Positions 24,806 to 36,053 of a stretch of DNA of 44,760 nt are shown here, in pieces. A program made the translations under genes and the position numbers. Every line of letters begins with the position of its first letter. Position 1 is the first letter of the stretch. The DNA is taken from positions 28,000 through 72,759 of the forward strand of contig QKYT01000101.1 of assembly GCA_003550305.1 (NCBI GenBank), given 5' to 3'. The notes beneath the pieces are model-generated. The model ran no database searches. It had not been told where the DNA came from and saw only the letters and a list, made by a program, of their open reading frames with translations. The DNA comes from Glomus cerebriforme (lineage: Eukaryota > Glomeromycota > Glomeromycetes > Glomerales > Glomeraceae).

Positions 24806-25404
24806 CGTGAAATGGTTTCGGAATTTTTAACTTTTTATGTTTATAGTTAATTCGTTCAGATTATAAAGATACGATTTTTAAATTTTTCAATAGCAATTAA
24901 TCTGAGAATGAGAAATTTCAAAGCCTCAAACATAAAACAAGATATGAATGGTAGGGCGAAGCTTAAACGCGGTCATTTGATTTTTTTTTAAAAAAAAGTA
25001 AACTATACAATATCTAAATATTCAATTACTCGACAACCTTTATCCCGTTTTTTAAAGCGCCATGATAAAATCTCAAATGATTTTGTTAGTACGTACTCAT
25101 ATTTACGGATTGTATTACAAAGATAGAAAGTTTTATACTTGGTTCCAAATAACACGACATATTTATTATAGCTAAAACCTTATTGTGCTTGCGGCGATGA
25201 ATATCATGATGATTGGATAAATCCGTCCAATCAATTTCAACATCAGTAGAACAATATATATTATCTTATTTGCAAATATATTAAATATACGGAACACGAT
25301 AATTTAAATTATTTATAATATATAGTTCAAGTACAAAGTTACTTATGATATTAAAAGGTAATTGAATTAAGTTTACTTATAGCAGAAAAATTCAAACCCG
25401 TACG
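24806..25404. other. Spacer between Argonaute copies 1 and 2
   Basis: AT-rich spacer. Its left edge (about 24821-24850) shares the 'aactttttat' 5' flank seen upstream of copies 2 and 3. The phrase 'caaagcctcaaaca' near 24920 recurs near 29057, showing that flanking DNA was duplicated along with the genes. No gene was seen. Confidence 0.5.
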
Positions 25405-28270
25405 TCAGATGCGGATTGACATCTGGGCACATTTACATAAAATACGTAATATTTTGTAAACCATGGAACCTTCTGAACATTTAGTTCGTGCTCTTTTGCA
25501 AACTAAACGGGCATAATACGCACGAGTGCATCGAGCAAAATTATAACACAAATTGTATGATAATGTTTGAAGAGAATTAGTATTGAATCCGTTTTCATCA
25601 AACGACACATGATAATGCGCCGGACGTGAAGTTCCTTGTAAACCGGGGTGACTTTGAAGATAAAAGTTGAATTCAAAAGGATGTGTTATTACTGTACCAG
25701 GAAGACAGTTGCTTGTTCTATCGGAATCTTTATTGCCCACTGGGTGCACGACCACAAAGGTTAATCTTGGCATAAATTGTTCGTCAAGTGATTTACATGC
25801 AACTAGATGTTTAAGACAATGTAAATTAGGCAAATTTAAAATATCTTAATTATTTAAAATCTTCTAAAAAAAATGAATATACCTCTTATTGCATCTAATT
25901 AATTTTCTAGCACAATGTAAAATTGTCCTTCTGAGACGCCGTTTCGATAAAATAAAATACGTTCTGATTTTCTTCCAAAAGTCTGATAAAAGGTTTTCAA
26001 TTGTTTCTTAACCATTCCGGCCAAGTCAGCAATGACTTCCTGTCTACTAATTTGAAATCGAATTGAAGCAGCATAGCGAGATGCTTTTGAATCTATTGAG
26101 CAGAAATTGATGGACGACCAGAATTTTGATCACCAGGAGCAGGAAGCTCCCATTACAATAGTTGGACGGTCTGGAATTGGCTCGCATTAATGAATGAATT
26201 CATACCACCAAGTTTGACATTTATTTTAAGGCAAACATTAGCACAATATTGTTTCTTTGCTGCAAACATATACTTTCCCTGAATATATTGAGTAGCAACA
26301 CCAATTACTGTATCGCTCACATTTTAATTTCGCCATATAATTGTACGCGGATATCAGGTTGTGATCTAGCTAGATTTCCAGCCTTAACCCAAGATTGTCT
26401 TAAAGACATTTTAATTTCGTCTTGAAGATTATAATATAAATGGGTGGAGTCCTATTTGGAATATTTATTCCAGTATCTTGACATGTAGTAACTAATTCTC
26501 TAAGAAATAGTTGTACAGCTCGCATTGGATAATTTCTTTCACTTCCAAAAAACAGCACATGCCCACGAACTAAGTGTTGCACCAGTAGCAACTTTTTATT
26601 CTTTAAATTCCATGAACCATTCTTTGGAATGAAATAAGCCTCGCGGGAGGTACAGGCAATACTCTGGCGCTAACTTCAATCATTGCATCAGACACCTGTA
26701 AACCAAATTGTTGCATATACATATTTTGTTGATAATTAAGAATATTTGGACCTTGCGTAATGTATATTAGGTGGCTGACAACTAAATTTAATCATATCTG
26801 CTGTTTGTCTTTCATTCAATTTGTGCATATAACGTTGTCCCTAATAAAATATATAATATAATTAGGAAATCATGAGTGAATATATGTATTTTTACATACA
26901 TTGACTACAAGGTTTCATTTCGGACGACAACGCAAGGAAGGAATGGATATTTGTAGAATTAAATTATATGTTCTTTGAAGTATGAAGCAATATCTATTTG
27001 TTGACCATCAACCTCAAATTTAGTATTTGAAATTGAACTTGATTCAAAACAAATGAATCTGATAATATTCTTATATTCTTGACCACAATTGAATCTTTAT
27101 ATGTTCTAATGACATTGAACTGAGTTATAGAAAAGTATTGATATGATCCCTGATTGTGCTGTATAAGTATCTATGAAGTAATCAACTTGATTTTGTAGGC
27201 CAAGCCATTCTAACACCCTTTTCATTTGAATTTGATACCAAGTGTTTGAAATCAAATAATCTTAACCAACATAAGTAGTTGACATTTTTATTTTTCCATT
27301 TTAAGTAACGCGTCCAGAATACTGATAGCTTGCAAATCAGGATATTCTTCAAGTATTACTTTAAGGTAGCTGAAGTTCTAATTAATTTAGTAATTTTCAT
27401 TTGACGTCTTCGATTAGAAGTATAAATTTTTAGTTTCTTTAAAGATTTTTCCAAGTTTGGTGTGATCTTTATCTGAAATTCTGAGATCTTTAACAGAACG
27501 TCTATTGAGTATTTTTACAACCAATTGTACTAAATTACCACTTTCATAAAACGTAGTAGTATGTAAATCAATATTCATCATCGTTTTCTCAGATGTTGGC
27601 CTAGTGGATTGGAAATATCCTTGTTAAGTTTCTATTTCACCATAAAGAGGTTGTGAGCCTTGATTAACATAAATTGAATCTCCAATTCTATTATACAACA
27701 TTAATGGTTTATGATGAATCAATACGTTAGAAGCCATTAAGACCTAAAACATTAAATTGTAAATAAAGGGTATATTTTCACTAATTATAAAAAAAACTAT
27801 AATAAATATTAACCTGCTATAACATTGTTTGACATAAAGCCTCTTCCATCAAGAAATCTAAGCAAATCTTCTATCCTAATTTTAGCAATCCTCCTAATTC
27901 TAATTCTAAAAGAACGTGGAGGTCTTCTACCTGCTCAAACACCAATCATCATCTGGAAATGTTGAAATGTTACTTTAAAAACAGTAGCATCGCCAAAAGG
28001 TAATTGTCTGTGAGTATAAATATTTCTACGACCGTCATATACAGGTCTACCACCAAAATGACGTTCGAGAAAATTCTGCTGTTTAAAAATTTTTCTATTC
28101 AAAGCCGGGGGGACTTCTGGCATCATTATAATGTTATAATGATGAATATCAGAATTAGGAAGAGATTTTATTTCGAAATAATTTGTTCTAACTTTTATTT
28201 GACGACCTTGATGACCTAAACCATTACGTTTAACGAAATTTGATAACAAAGCTATTGTGAAATAGTCCAT
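25405..28270 (-). pseudogene. Argonaute pseudogene (copy 2) with an insertion
   Basis: Starts like its intact neighbours (ATG at 28270, MDYFTIALLSNFVKRNGLGH) but shifts frame in exon 1. Exons 2 and 3 carry stops and several indels. The last exon reads [20 protein letters not shown] and then lacks the QKRHHTR segment. The FYR-GVSEG motif has Asn in place of the third catalytic Asp. The final catalytic His motif YYAHLV reads YYARLV, and the C-terminus is replaced by unrelated sequence. About 336 bp not found in other copies interrupts exon 2 at 27033-27368. This is a dead copy. Confidence 0.88.
27033..27368. other. Insertion of unknown origin in Argonaute copy 2
   Basis: Aligning exon 2 with the intact copy at 31140 shows the sequence continuing from '...tagtatttga' (27030) to 'gctgaagttctaatt' (27369). 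The ~336 bp between has no counterpart in the other copies. I see no clear target-site duplication or inverted repeats. On the minus strand it contains a protein-like piece (PDLQAISILDALLKMEK) and a second one (KRVLEWLGLQNQVDYFID), so it may be a fragment of another gene. The type is unresolved. Confidence 0.5.
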
Positions 28271-29312
28271 AATTTTGTAACTTTTTATATTTATATTTAT
28301 GAATACCAAAACAGGGGGTGATCAAAGCTAACGTTAACGCATTAATTTAATTATAAATTAACAGTTAACCTGATACCCGCCCGCCACTCGTAGTCTAAAA
28401 GGTCTTTATATACTTTTCTCCCAAGAAAAAAAATTAAAATGGCATTGCTGATCATTTATACTTTAAACCTAATTTAATCATGTGCCATGTTTAATCATCT
28501 GATCAAAATTTAGTTATTTTATTATGCAAAAAAGAAATCAGCTCTGTCCTAAAACTGCTATTTGTGTTCCTCCTTATTGCAGCAGTAAATATTCTGCTAT
28601 ACACTATTTTACAAATCCTTTAAATGAAACATTAAGATATAAAGAAACATTCCTAATCTATATTATGAAAGATAGTAAATATAAATAATTTTTTTTAGAT
28701 AGCCTTTTCGCAAACTCCTCTTATTCACATGTGAAATGCAAGATGCATGGTACGAGTAATGCGAAAACGCCTCTTCTACTAAAATGGAAAAATATCTATC
28801 CAGTTTTAGGTCTTTGCTTGCTAATTTCTTGTATTAGGTGGGGAAGAATAAATCATTGGCCAAATGATAATCTTTAGCTTCCTGCGGAATAATATATTTT
28901 TTGAAAAATTTTACATTGTCAAAATTATATGGCCATTTTCAAATTTTTATTAAGCAGCACCTTTTGTATAATTCATTATTTTGTTTTTCGTAACGAAGCC
29001 TCCCTCCGATGATTTTATTCGTTAAGATTTTAGGGGTTTTCAAATTAACATAGTAATTGCAAAGCCTCAAACATTATTAACATTATTTATGCAGAATAAA
29101 TCTAAATGAGCCTTTGCTAATTGAACAGACATATATTCTAATAAAATATCGCTTAAAATAATATATGTCTTGGTTTTTTTTTTAAAAAAAAGGATTGTAA
29201 TATAAACTATTTAAAAACGATGTAGTGAATGTACAATATTTAAATATATAAATAGTTAACATTTACAGTATGTCCATATTTTATGAAAAATCCGGTGGTA
29301 TGAGAGTCATTT
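28271..29312. other. Spacer between Argonaute copies 2 and 3
   Basis: Holds two small protein-like frames (28524-28688 and about 28697-28876, described under findings). It also holds a 3' flank (about 28860-29010) that recurs at about 32490-32845 next to the last copy, including 'cgtaacgaagcctccct'. This marks the duplicated unit as roughly 4 kb. No certain gene. Confidence 0.5.
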
Positions 29313-32030
29313 TTATATAAAATACATAACTCTGAGTAATTCAGGTTTTATCACAGCATAATTTGGACCTTCTGAAGTAGAATCTGTATCGCTCCAATTT
29401 TCACCAGTCGCGTGAAATCTTGCTCTACTGCAAACTAAATGAGCATAATACACTGGTGGAACGATAGAAACTGCACGAGTGCATCGAGCATAAGTATAAC
29501 ACAAATTATATGTTAATGTTTGAAGAGAATCAGGGTTGAATCCATTTTCATCAAGTAACACGTGATAATGCGTCGGACGTGAAGTCCCTTGTAAACCAGA
29601 GTGACTTTGAAGATAAAAGTCGAATTCAAAAGGATGTGTTATAGTTGTTTCAACTACTGTACCGGGAAAACAGTTGCCTGTTCTATCGGAATCTTTATTG
29701 TCTATTGGAAAAAAGCGAGTATGATGATGTTTTTGCACGACTACAAAGGTTATTGTTGGCCTATATGTTATGTCAAGTGATTGACATGCATCTAAATATT
29801 AAGACGATGTAAATTAGACAAATTTGAAATATCTTAATAATCATTAAATAATGTTAAAAATAAAAATATACTTTTTATTGCCTTGATTTCTTCTTCTAGT
29901 ACTATGTTGAATTGTCCTTCTGAAATACCATTTCGATAAAATAAAACACGTTCTGGTTTTCTTCCACAAGTCATATAAAAAGTTTTCAATTGTTCCTTAA
30001 CCATTCCGGCCAAGTCAGCAATGACTTCCTGTCTACTAGTTTGAAATCGAATTGAAGCAGTATAGCGAAATGCTTTTGCATCCATTGAAGCACATAAAGC
30101 AGCAATTGATGGACGATCATCACACAGAGCAGGATGAATAACAGATGCTCCCATTAAAACAGTTGGACGCTCTGTAATGAATGGTATTTGGCTCGGATTA
30201 ATGAATGAATTCATACCACCAAGTTTAGCATTTATTTTAAGACAAACATTAGCACAATATTGTTTCTTTGCTGCAAACATATGCTTTCCCTGAATACATT
30301 GAGTAGCAACACCAATCATTGTATCGCTCACACGTTTAATTTCGACATATAATCGTACGCGAATATCAGGAAGAATACATAAAATTAACTGAGGCTGTAA
30401 TTTAGCCAAATTTCCAGCTCTAATCCAAGCATATCTTAAAGATCTTTCAATATCTCCTTGATGATTACAATGTAAAATAGGTGGAGTCTTATTTGGAATA
30501 TTCATTCCAGTATCTTGACATGTAGTAATTAATTCTCTAAGAAATAGTTGTACAGCTCGCATTGGATAATTTCTTTCACTTCCAAAAACAGCACATGCCC
30601 ATGAACCAAGTGTAGCACCAGTAGCAACTTTTTTATCGCGCAAATTCCATGATCCATTGTTTGGAACGAAGGAAGCATTACGAGAGGAGGGATGATAATG
30701 TAATTCTGGTGCAGGTAATATTCTTGCTTGAACTACAGCACATTCGTTAGATATTCGCAAACCAAATTGTTGCATATGTTCATTATTTCGATAGTTAAGA
30801 ATATTTGGACCTTTCTCAATTTTATTAGCACGTGCACTAGGTGGCTTACAAGTAAATTTTAAAGAATCCGCTGTTTGCTTATTATTTAATTTGTGCATAT
30901 AATGTTGTCCCTAGTAAAAGATAAAAATATAATTAGAAAATAATTTTTGCTTTTCATATGTGGATATATATTTTTACATACATTGACTACATTACATAAT
31001 TCCATTGGTAAAAAGGTTTTATTTCGGGCGACAACGCAAGGAAGGAATGGATATTGTAGACTTAAATTATATATGTTTTGAAAGTACGAAGCAATGTCGA
31101 TTTGTTGACCATCAATATCAAATTTAGTATTTGAAGCTGAAGTTTTAGTTAATTTAGTAATTTTCATTCGACGTCTTGAACCAAGACTAGTAGTATAAAT
31201 TTTTAAATTCTTTAAAAATTTTTCAAGCTTGATATGATCTCTATCTGAAATTTTGAGATCTTTAACAGATTTTCTATTTAGTATTTTTGCAATCAATTGT
31301 ACTAAATTACCACTTTCATAAAAAAAAGTAGTACGTAAATCAATATTTATCATCATTTTCCCAGGTGTTGGCCTAATAGATTGAAAATAACCTTGCCAAG
31401 CTTCTATTCCACCATAAAGAGGTTGTGAGTCTTGATTAATATAAAATGAATCTCCAATTTTATTATACAATATTGATGGTTTATTATTAATCAATACATT
31501 AAAAGCCATAATGCCTAATTAACATTAAAATTAAATTGTAAAAAAGGATATATTTAACTAATTATAAAAAAAAAACAATAAAATAAATATTAACCTGTTA
31601 TAATATTGTTTGAAATAGGGCATCTTCCATCAAGAAATCTTTGCAACTCTTCCATATTAATTATATCAACCTTCCTAATTATAATTTTAAAAGAACGTGG
31701 AGGTCTTCTACCTGCTGAAACACCATTATCCTCTGGAATTGTTACATCAAAAGTAGTAACATTGTCAAAAGGAAGCGGATTGGCAGTATAAATATTTCTA
31801 CGACCATCAAATACAGGACTTATACCACCAAAATAACTTGTTCGTTCTGCTGCTGTTTGAAAGATTTTTCTATTCAAAGATGGAGGAACTTCTGGTATAA
31901 TTATAATATCATAATGATAAATATCAAAATTAGGAAGAAATTTTACTTCGAAATAGTTTGTTTTGATTTTTATAAGTCGACCCTGACGACCTAAGCCAGG
32001 ACGTTTAACGAAATTTGTTATCCCAGCCAT
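29313..32030 (-). CDS. Argonaute protein, intact copy with degenerate slicer site
   Basis: Argonaute: binds a small-RNA guide in MID/PAZ and targets complementary RNA in the silencing pathway. Four exons (32030-31595, 31514-30982, 30910-29872, 29791-29313) sum to 2487 nt (828 aa), normal for the family. Exon 1 is the N domain. Exon 2 holds the linker ([20 protein letters not shown]) and PAZ. Exons 3-4 hold MID and PIWI. Guide 5'-end-binding residues are kept ([24 protein letters not shown]). In the catalytic D-E-D-H tetrad the first Asp is S579 (GASVIHP), Glu E618 is kept (RQEVIADL), the third position is N650 (FYRNGISEG), and H787 is kept (VYYAHLV). It therefore probably cannot cleave targets, by inference. 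Start ATG aligns with the other copies. It lies between a pseudogene and a second intact copy. Confidence 0.93.
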
Positions 32031-32133
32031 TATGAAATGAGTTCGAAATTTTATAACTTTTTATATTTATATTTAAAAACATTTGTTGATTTTTAATTGT
32101 TAAGTTTAATTATGTAAGTGGTAAATTAATACC

Positions 32134-32237
32134 AAACCAGGATGTTCAACATCCTAAAAAGAAAATAAAGTTTTTAACGTTAATGAAACCAGGATGTTCA
32201 ACATCCTAAAAAGAAAATAAAGTTTTTAACGTTAATG
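32134..32237. repeat. 52-bp tandem repeat, two identical copies before a gap
   Basis: Copies at 32134-32185 and 32186-32237 are identical. Each contains the 17-bp palindrome AGGATGTTCAACATCCT. A third copy starts at 32238 but runs into N bases at 32240, so the real array is probably longer and collapsed in the assembly. Confidence 0.9.
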
Positions 32238-32239
32238 AA

Positions 32240-32250
32240 NNNNNNNNNTN
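32240..32250. other. Assembly gap (N bases)
   Basis: Ten N positions with one called base among them, directly after the 52-bp tandem repeat. Its true size is unknown. Confidence 0.9.
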
Positions 32251-33288
32251 TTATCAGTTAACTTAAATACTCTCAAAAAAATTAAAAATTGATCAATTTT
32301 TAATTTTTATACTGGGATATCAATAATCATTATTAGATCGCTATTATTTTAATTTTTTTTTTTTTTTGTTTTCAAAAGTTAGACGGGGGATTTATTTGTT
32401 ATTAAATTAAATTAAATTACTTCAAAATTAAAAATAACATTGTAAATTATTAAATTTAGTTAAAATATTTACCCGAGACAAATATTGATATCTTTGGCTT
32501 CTTGTGGAATAATTATAATGCACTAAATATTTGTATAAAGAGTATATTTTTTTACAATTGATTTTTTTCATTTACCATATCTAAATTTGTAAAGATTTAT
32601 TTATTTTTTCATAATCGGTTTCCGTTAAAACTGTTTTAATTTTAGCATAGGTGATTAACTTTCAAACCTTTATTTTATTATTTAAGTTGTTATTGATGAG
32701 AGAATGAAAACTACATTGTCAAAAAATAATTGGAGTGGCGAGTGTGGAAATATGCTCAAATTTTTATTAAGTAGCACCTTTTATATAATTTATTATTTTG
32801 TTTTTTCGTAACGAAGCCTCCCTTCGATGATTATCGTTCAAGCGTTAACTAGTTCTCTTATTCGTTAAGATTTTAGAGATATGATTTTTCAAATTAACAC
32901 AAAGCAATTTAACATATAATAAATAAAATCGGATAATTTGATAATTACAGTATATGGAAAAAACTTAATGGATGCCCGGGCATAAAACAAGACACAGTAC
33001 ACGTGTTATTTTCATATATTAAAAAAACTATATTGTTGCATTTAGATAAAATATAAGATAAAATATTTATTTGTTTCTACAAAATTTGGGGTACTATGAG
33101 GTCAGCTTAATGAAACTAATATAATTGAATTTATAAAAGTCGTACGGTTTTTTGAACTATAAAAAACCACACAGTAATTTAAATATTCAATTAACAATCA
33201 ATTTTTTATTGGCCAATGGAAAAATTCGGCGTGCGAAACCATTATATAAAGTTTCAACTCCATGATAAATAATTTTTTATGGCCATGT

Positions 33289-36053
33289 TTATAAAAAATA
33301 CATAACCTTGAGTAATTCAGGTTTTACCGCAGCATAATTTGCAGTTCCGGGTCCTTCTGAAGTAGAATCTGTATCGCTCCAATTTTCACCAGTCGCGTGA
33401 AATCTTGCTCTACTACAAACTAAATGGGCATAATATACTGGTGGAACAATAGAAACCGCACGAGTACATCGAGCATAAAGGTAACACAGATTGTATGTTA
33501 ATGTTTGAAGAGAATAAGCATTGAATCCATTTTCATCAAATAACACATGATAATGCATCGGACGTGAAGTTCCTTGTAAACCAGGGTGACTTTGAAGATA
33601 AAAGTCGAATTCGAAAGGATGTGTTATAGTTGTTTCAACTACTGTACCGGGAAGACAGTTGCCTGTTCTATCGGAATCTTTATCGTCCATTGGGAAAAAG
33701 CGAGTATGATGACGTTTTTGTATAATTATAAAGGTTATTGTTGGCTTATATTGTTCGTCAAGTGATTTACATGCAGCTAGATGTTTAAGACGATATGTTA
33801 GAATATTTTAATTATTATAAATAATTTAAAAATAAAATTATACTTCTTATCGCCTTGATTTCTTCTTCTAGTACTATCTTGAATTGTCCTTCTGAAACGC
33901 CGTCTCGATAGAATAAAATACGTTCTGGTTTTCTTCCACAAGTCTGGTAATAGGTTTTTAATAATTCTTTAACCATTTCGGCCAAGTCAGCAATGACTTC
34001 CAGTTTACCAGTTTGCACACGAATTGAAGCAGCATAGCGAGATACTTTTGCATCCATTGAAGCGCATAAAGCAGCAATTGATGGACGACCAGTATTTAGT
34101 TCACCAGGAGCAGGATGAGTAACAAATGCTCCAATTAAAATAGTTGGACGTTGTGTAATGAATGGTACTTGGCTTGGATCAATGAATGAATTCATACCAC
34201 CAAGTTTAACATTTATTTTAAGACAAACATTAGCACAATATTGTTTCTTTGCTGCAAACATATGCTTTCCCTGAATACATTGAGTAGCAACGCCAATTAC
34301 TGTATCACTCACACGTTTAATTTCAGCATATAATGGTACACCTGTATTAGGAAGAATACATAAAATTAACTGAGGCTGTGATCTAGTCGAATTTCCAGCT
34401 CGAACCCAAGCTTGTCTTAAAGATTTTTCAATATCTCCTTGAGGACTACTATGTAAAATAGGTGGATTCGTATTTGGAATATTCATTCCAGTATTTTTAC
34501 ATGTAGTAATTAATTCTCTAAGAAATTCCTGCACAGCTTGCTGTGGATAATCTCTTTCACTTCCGAAAACAACACATGCCCATGAACCAAGTGTTGCACC
34601 GGTAGCAACTTTTTTATTGAGCAAATTCCATGATCCATTTTTTGGAATGAAAGAAGCCTCACGAGAGGAGGGATGATATTGTAATTTTGGCGCAGGTAAT
34701 ATTCTTGCTTGAACTACAGCCATTTCATTAGATACCTGTAAACCAAATTGTTGCATATGCTCGTTTTGTTGATAATTAAGAATACTTAGACCCTGCGTAA
34801 TTTTATTAGCACGTACACTAGGTGGCTGACAACTAAATTTAATCATATCTTCTGTTTGTTTTTCATTTAACTTGCGCATATAACGTTGGCCCTAATAAAA
34901 TATAATCATATTAGAAAAATTTTTTAGACTTATTAAGTGAATGTACAATATTTAATTTTTACATACCTCAACTACATTACACACTTCCATTGGCAAATAG
35001 GTTTCATTTCGGACGATAACGCAAGGAAGGAATGGATATTGTAGATGTTTATTATATGTTTCCTGAAAATATGTAGCAACATCCTTTTGTTTACCGTCAA
35101 CCTCAAATTTAGTATGCGAAGCTGCAGTGGATGATAATTTATTTATCCTAAATCGACGGTTTGAAAAATTTTCTCCACGATAGGTAACATAAATCCTCAA
35201 ATTTTTTAATGATTTTTCAAGCTTGCGACGATCTCTATCTGTAAATTCTATTCTGCTGAGATCATCAACGGTCCGTTTATTAAGTATTTTTACAACCATC
35301 TGTACTAAACTACCACTTTCATAAAAAACAGTAGCACATAAATCAATATTAATCATCATTTTCCCAGGTGTTGACCTAACAGATTGAAAATAACCTTGCC
35401 AAACTTCTACTCCACCAAAAAGGGCTCGCGAGCCTTGATTAGTGAAGAATGACCTCCCGCCAGTTGCATACAACATTGATGGTTTATGACGAATTAATAC
35501 ATTAAGGGCCATAATGCCTAATTATCATTAAAATTAAGTGGTAAATATTTGAAATATTTTAACTAGTCATAAAAAAATCTATAATAAACATTTAACCTGT
35601 TATAATATTGTTTGACATAGAGCATCTTCCATCAAGGAATTTATTGAGTTCTTCCATATCAATTTCAGCAACCTTCTTAATTTTGAATTTAAAAGAACTT
35701 AGAGGTCTTTTTCTACCTGCTGAAGCACCATCATCCTCTGGAAGTGTTACATCAAAAGTAGCAGCATCGCCAAAAGGAAATGGTTTGGCAGTAAAAATGT
35801 TTCTACAACCATCAAATACAGGTCTTACATCGCCAAAGTCTTTTTCTCGAAAAAGATTTTCTGCCGTTTTAAAAATTTTTCTATTTAAAGCTGGAGGAAC
35901 TTCCGGCGTAATTCTAATGTCGTAATGATAAATCTCGGGGAAAGGAAGAACAGTTATTTCGAAATAATTTGTTCTAACTTTTATAGAACGACCTTGACGA
36001 CCTACACCAGGACGTAATGCGAAATCTGATATTTGAGGGTTTATACTTGACAT
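33289..36053 (-). CDS. Argonaute protein, intact copy lacking first catalytic Asp
   Basis: Argonaute with four exons (36053-35597, 35517-34967, 34891-33844, 33776-33289) summing to 2544 nt, 847 aa. I choose ATG 36053 ([20 protein letters not shown]) because it aligns with the starts of the other copies; an in-frame start further upstream would add only six residues. The linker reads [23 protein letters not shown] spans about 200-335 and ends [23 protein letters not shown] keeps [18 protein letters not shown] and [14 protein letters not shown] tetrad: F592 replaces the first Asp (GAFVTHP), while E634 (KLEVIADL), D666 (FYRDGVSEG) and H803 (VYYAHLV) are kept. QKRHHTRFF and [17 protein letters not shown] are intact. 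Its upstream flank differs from that of the other three copies, so it is the more diverged member, possibly the oldest. Slicing is predicted lost; guide binding is predicted kept. Confidence 0.94.

Larger units (their letters stand above)
32031..33288. other. Spacer between Argonaute copies 3 and 4
   Basis: Contains the 5' flank of copy 3, a 52-bp tandem repeat that ends in an assembly gap, and a block (about 32490-32845) homologous to the 3' flank at 28860-29010. Otherwise AT-rich with no supported gene. Confidence 0.5.

Noticed and set aside
35608..35925. 105-codon plus-strand frame
   Set aside because: Antisense shadow of Argonaute exon 1; the same shadows occur at 31606 and 24378.
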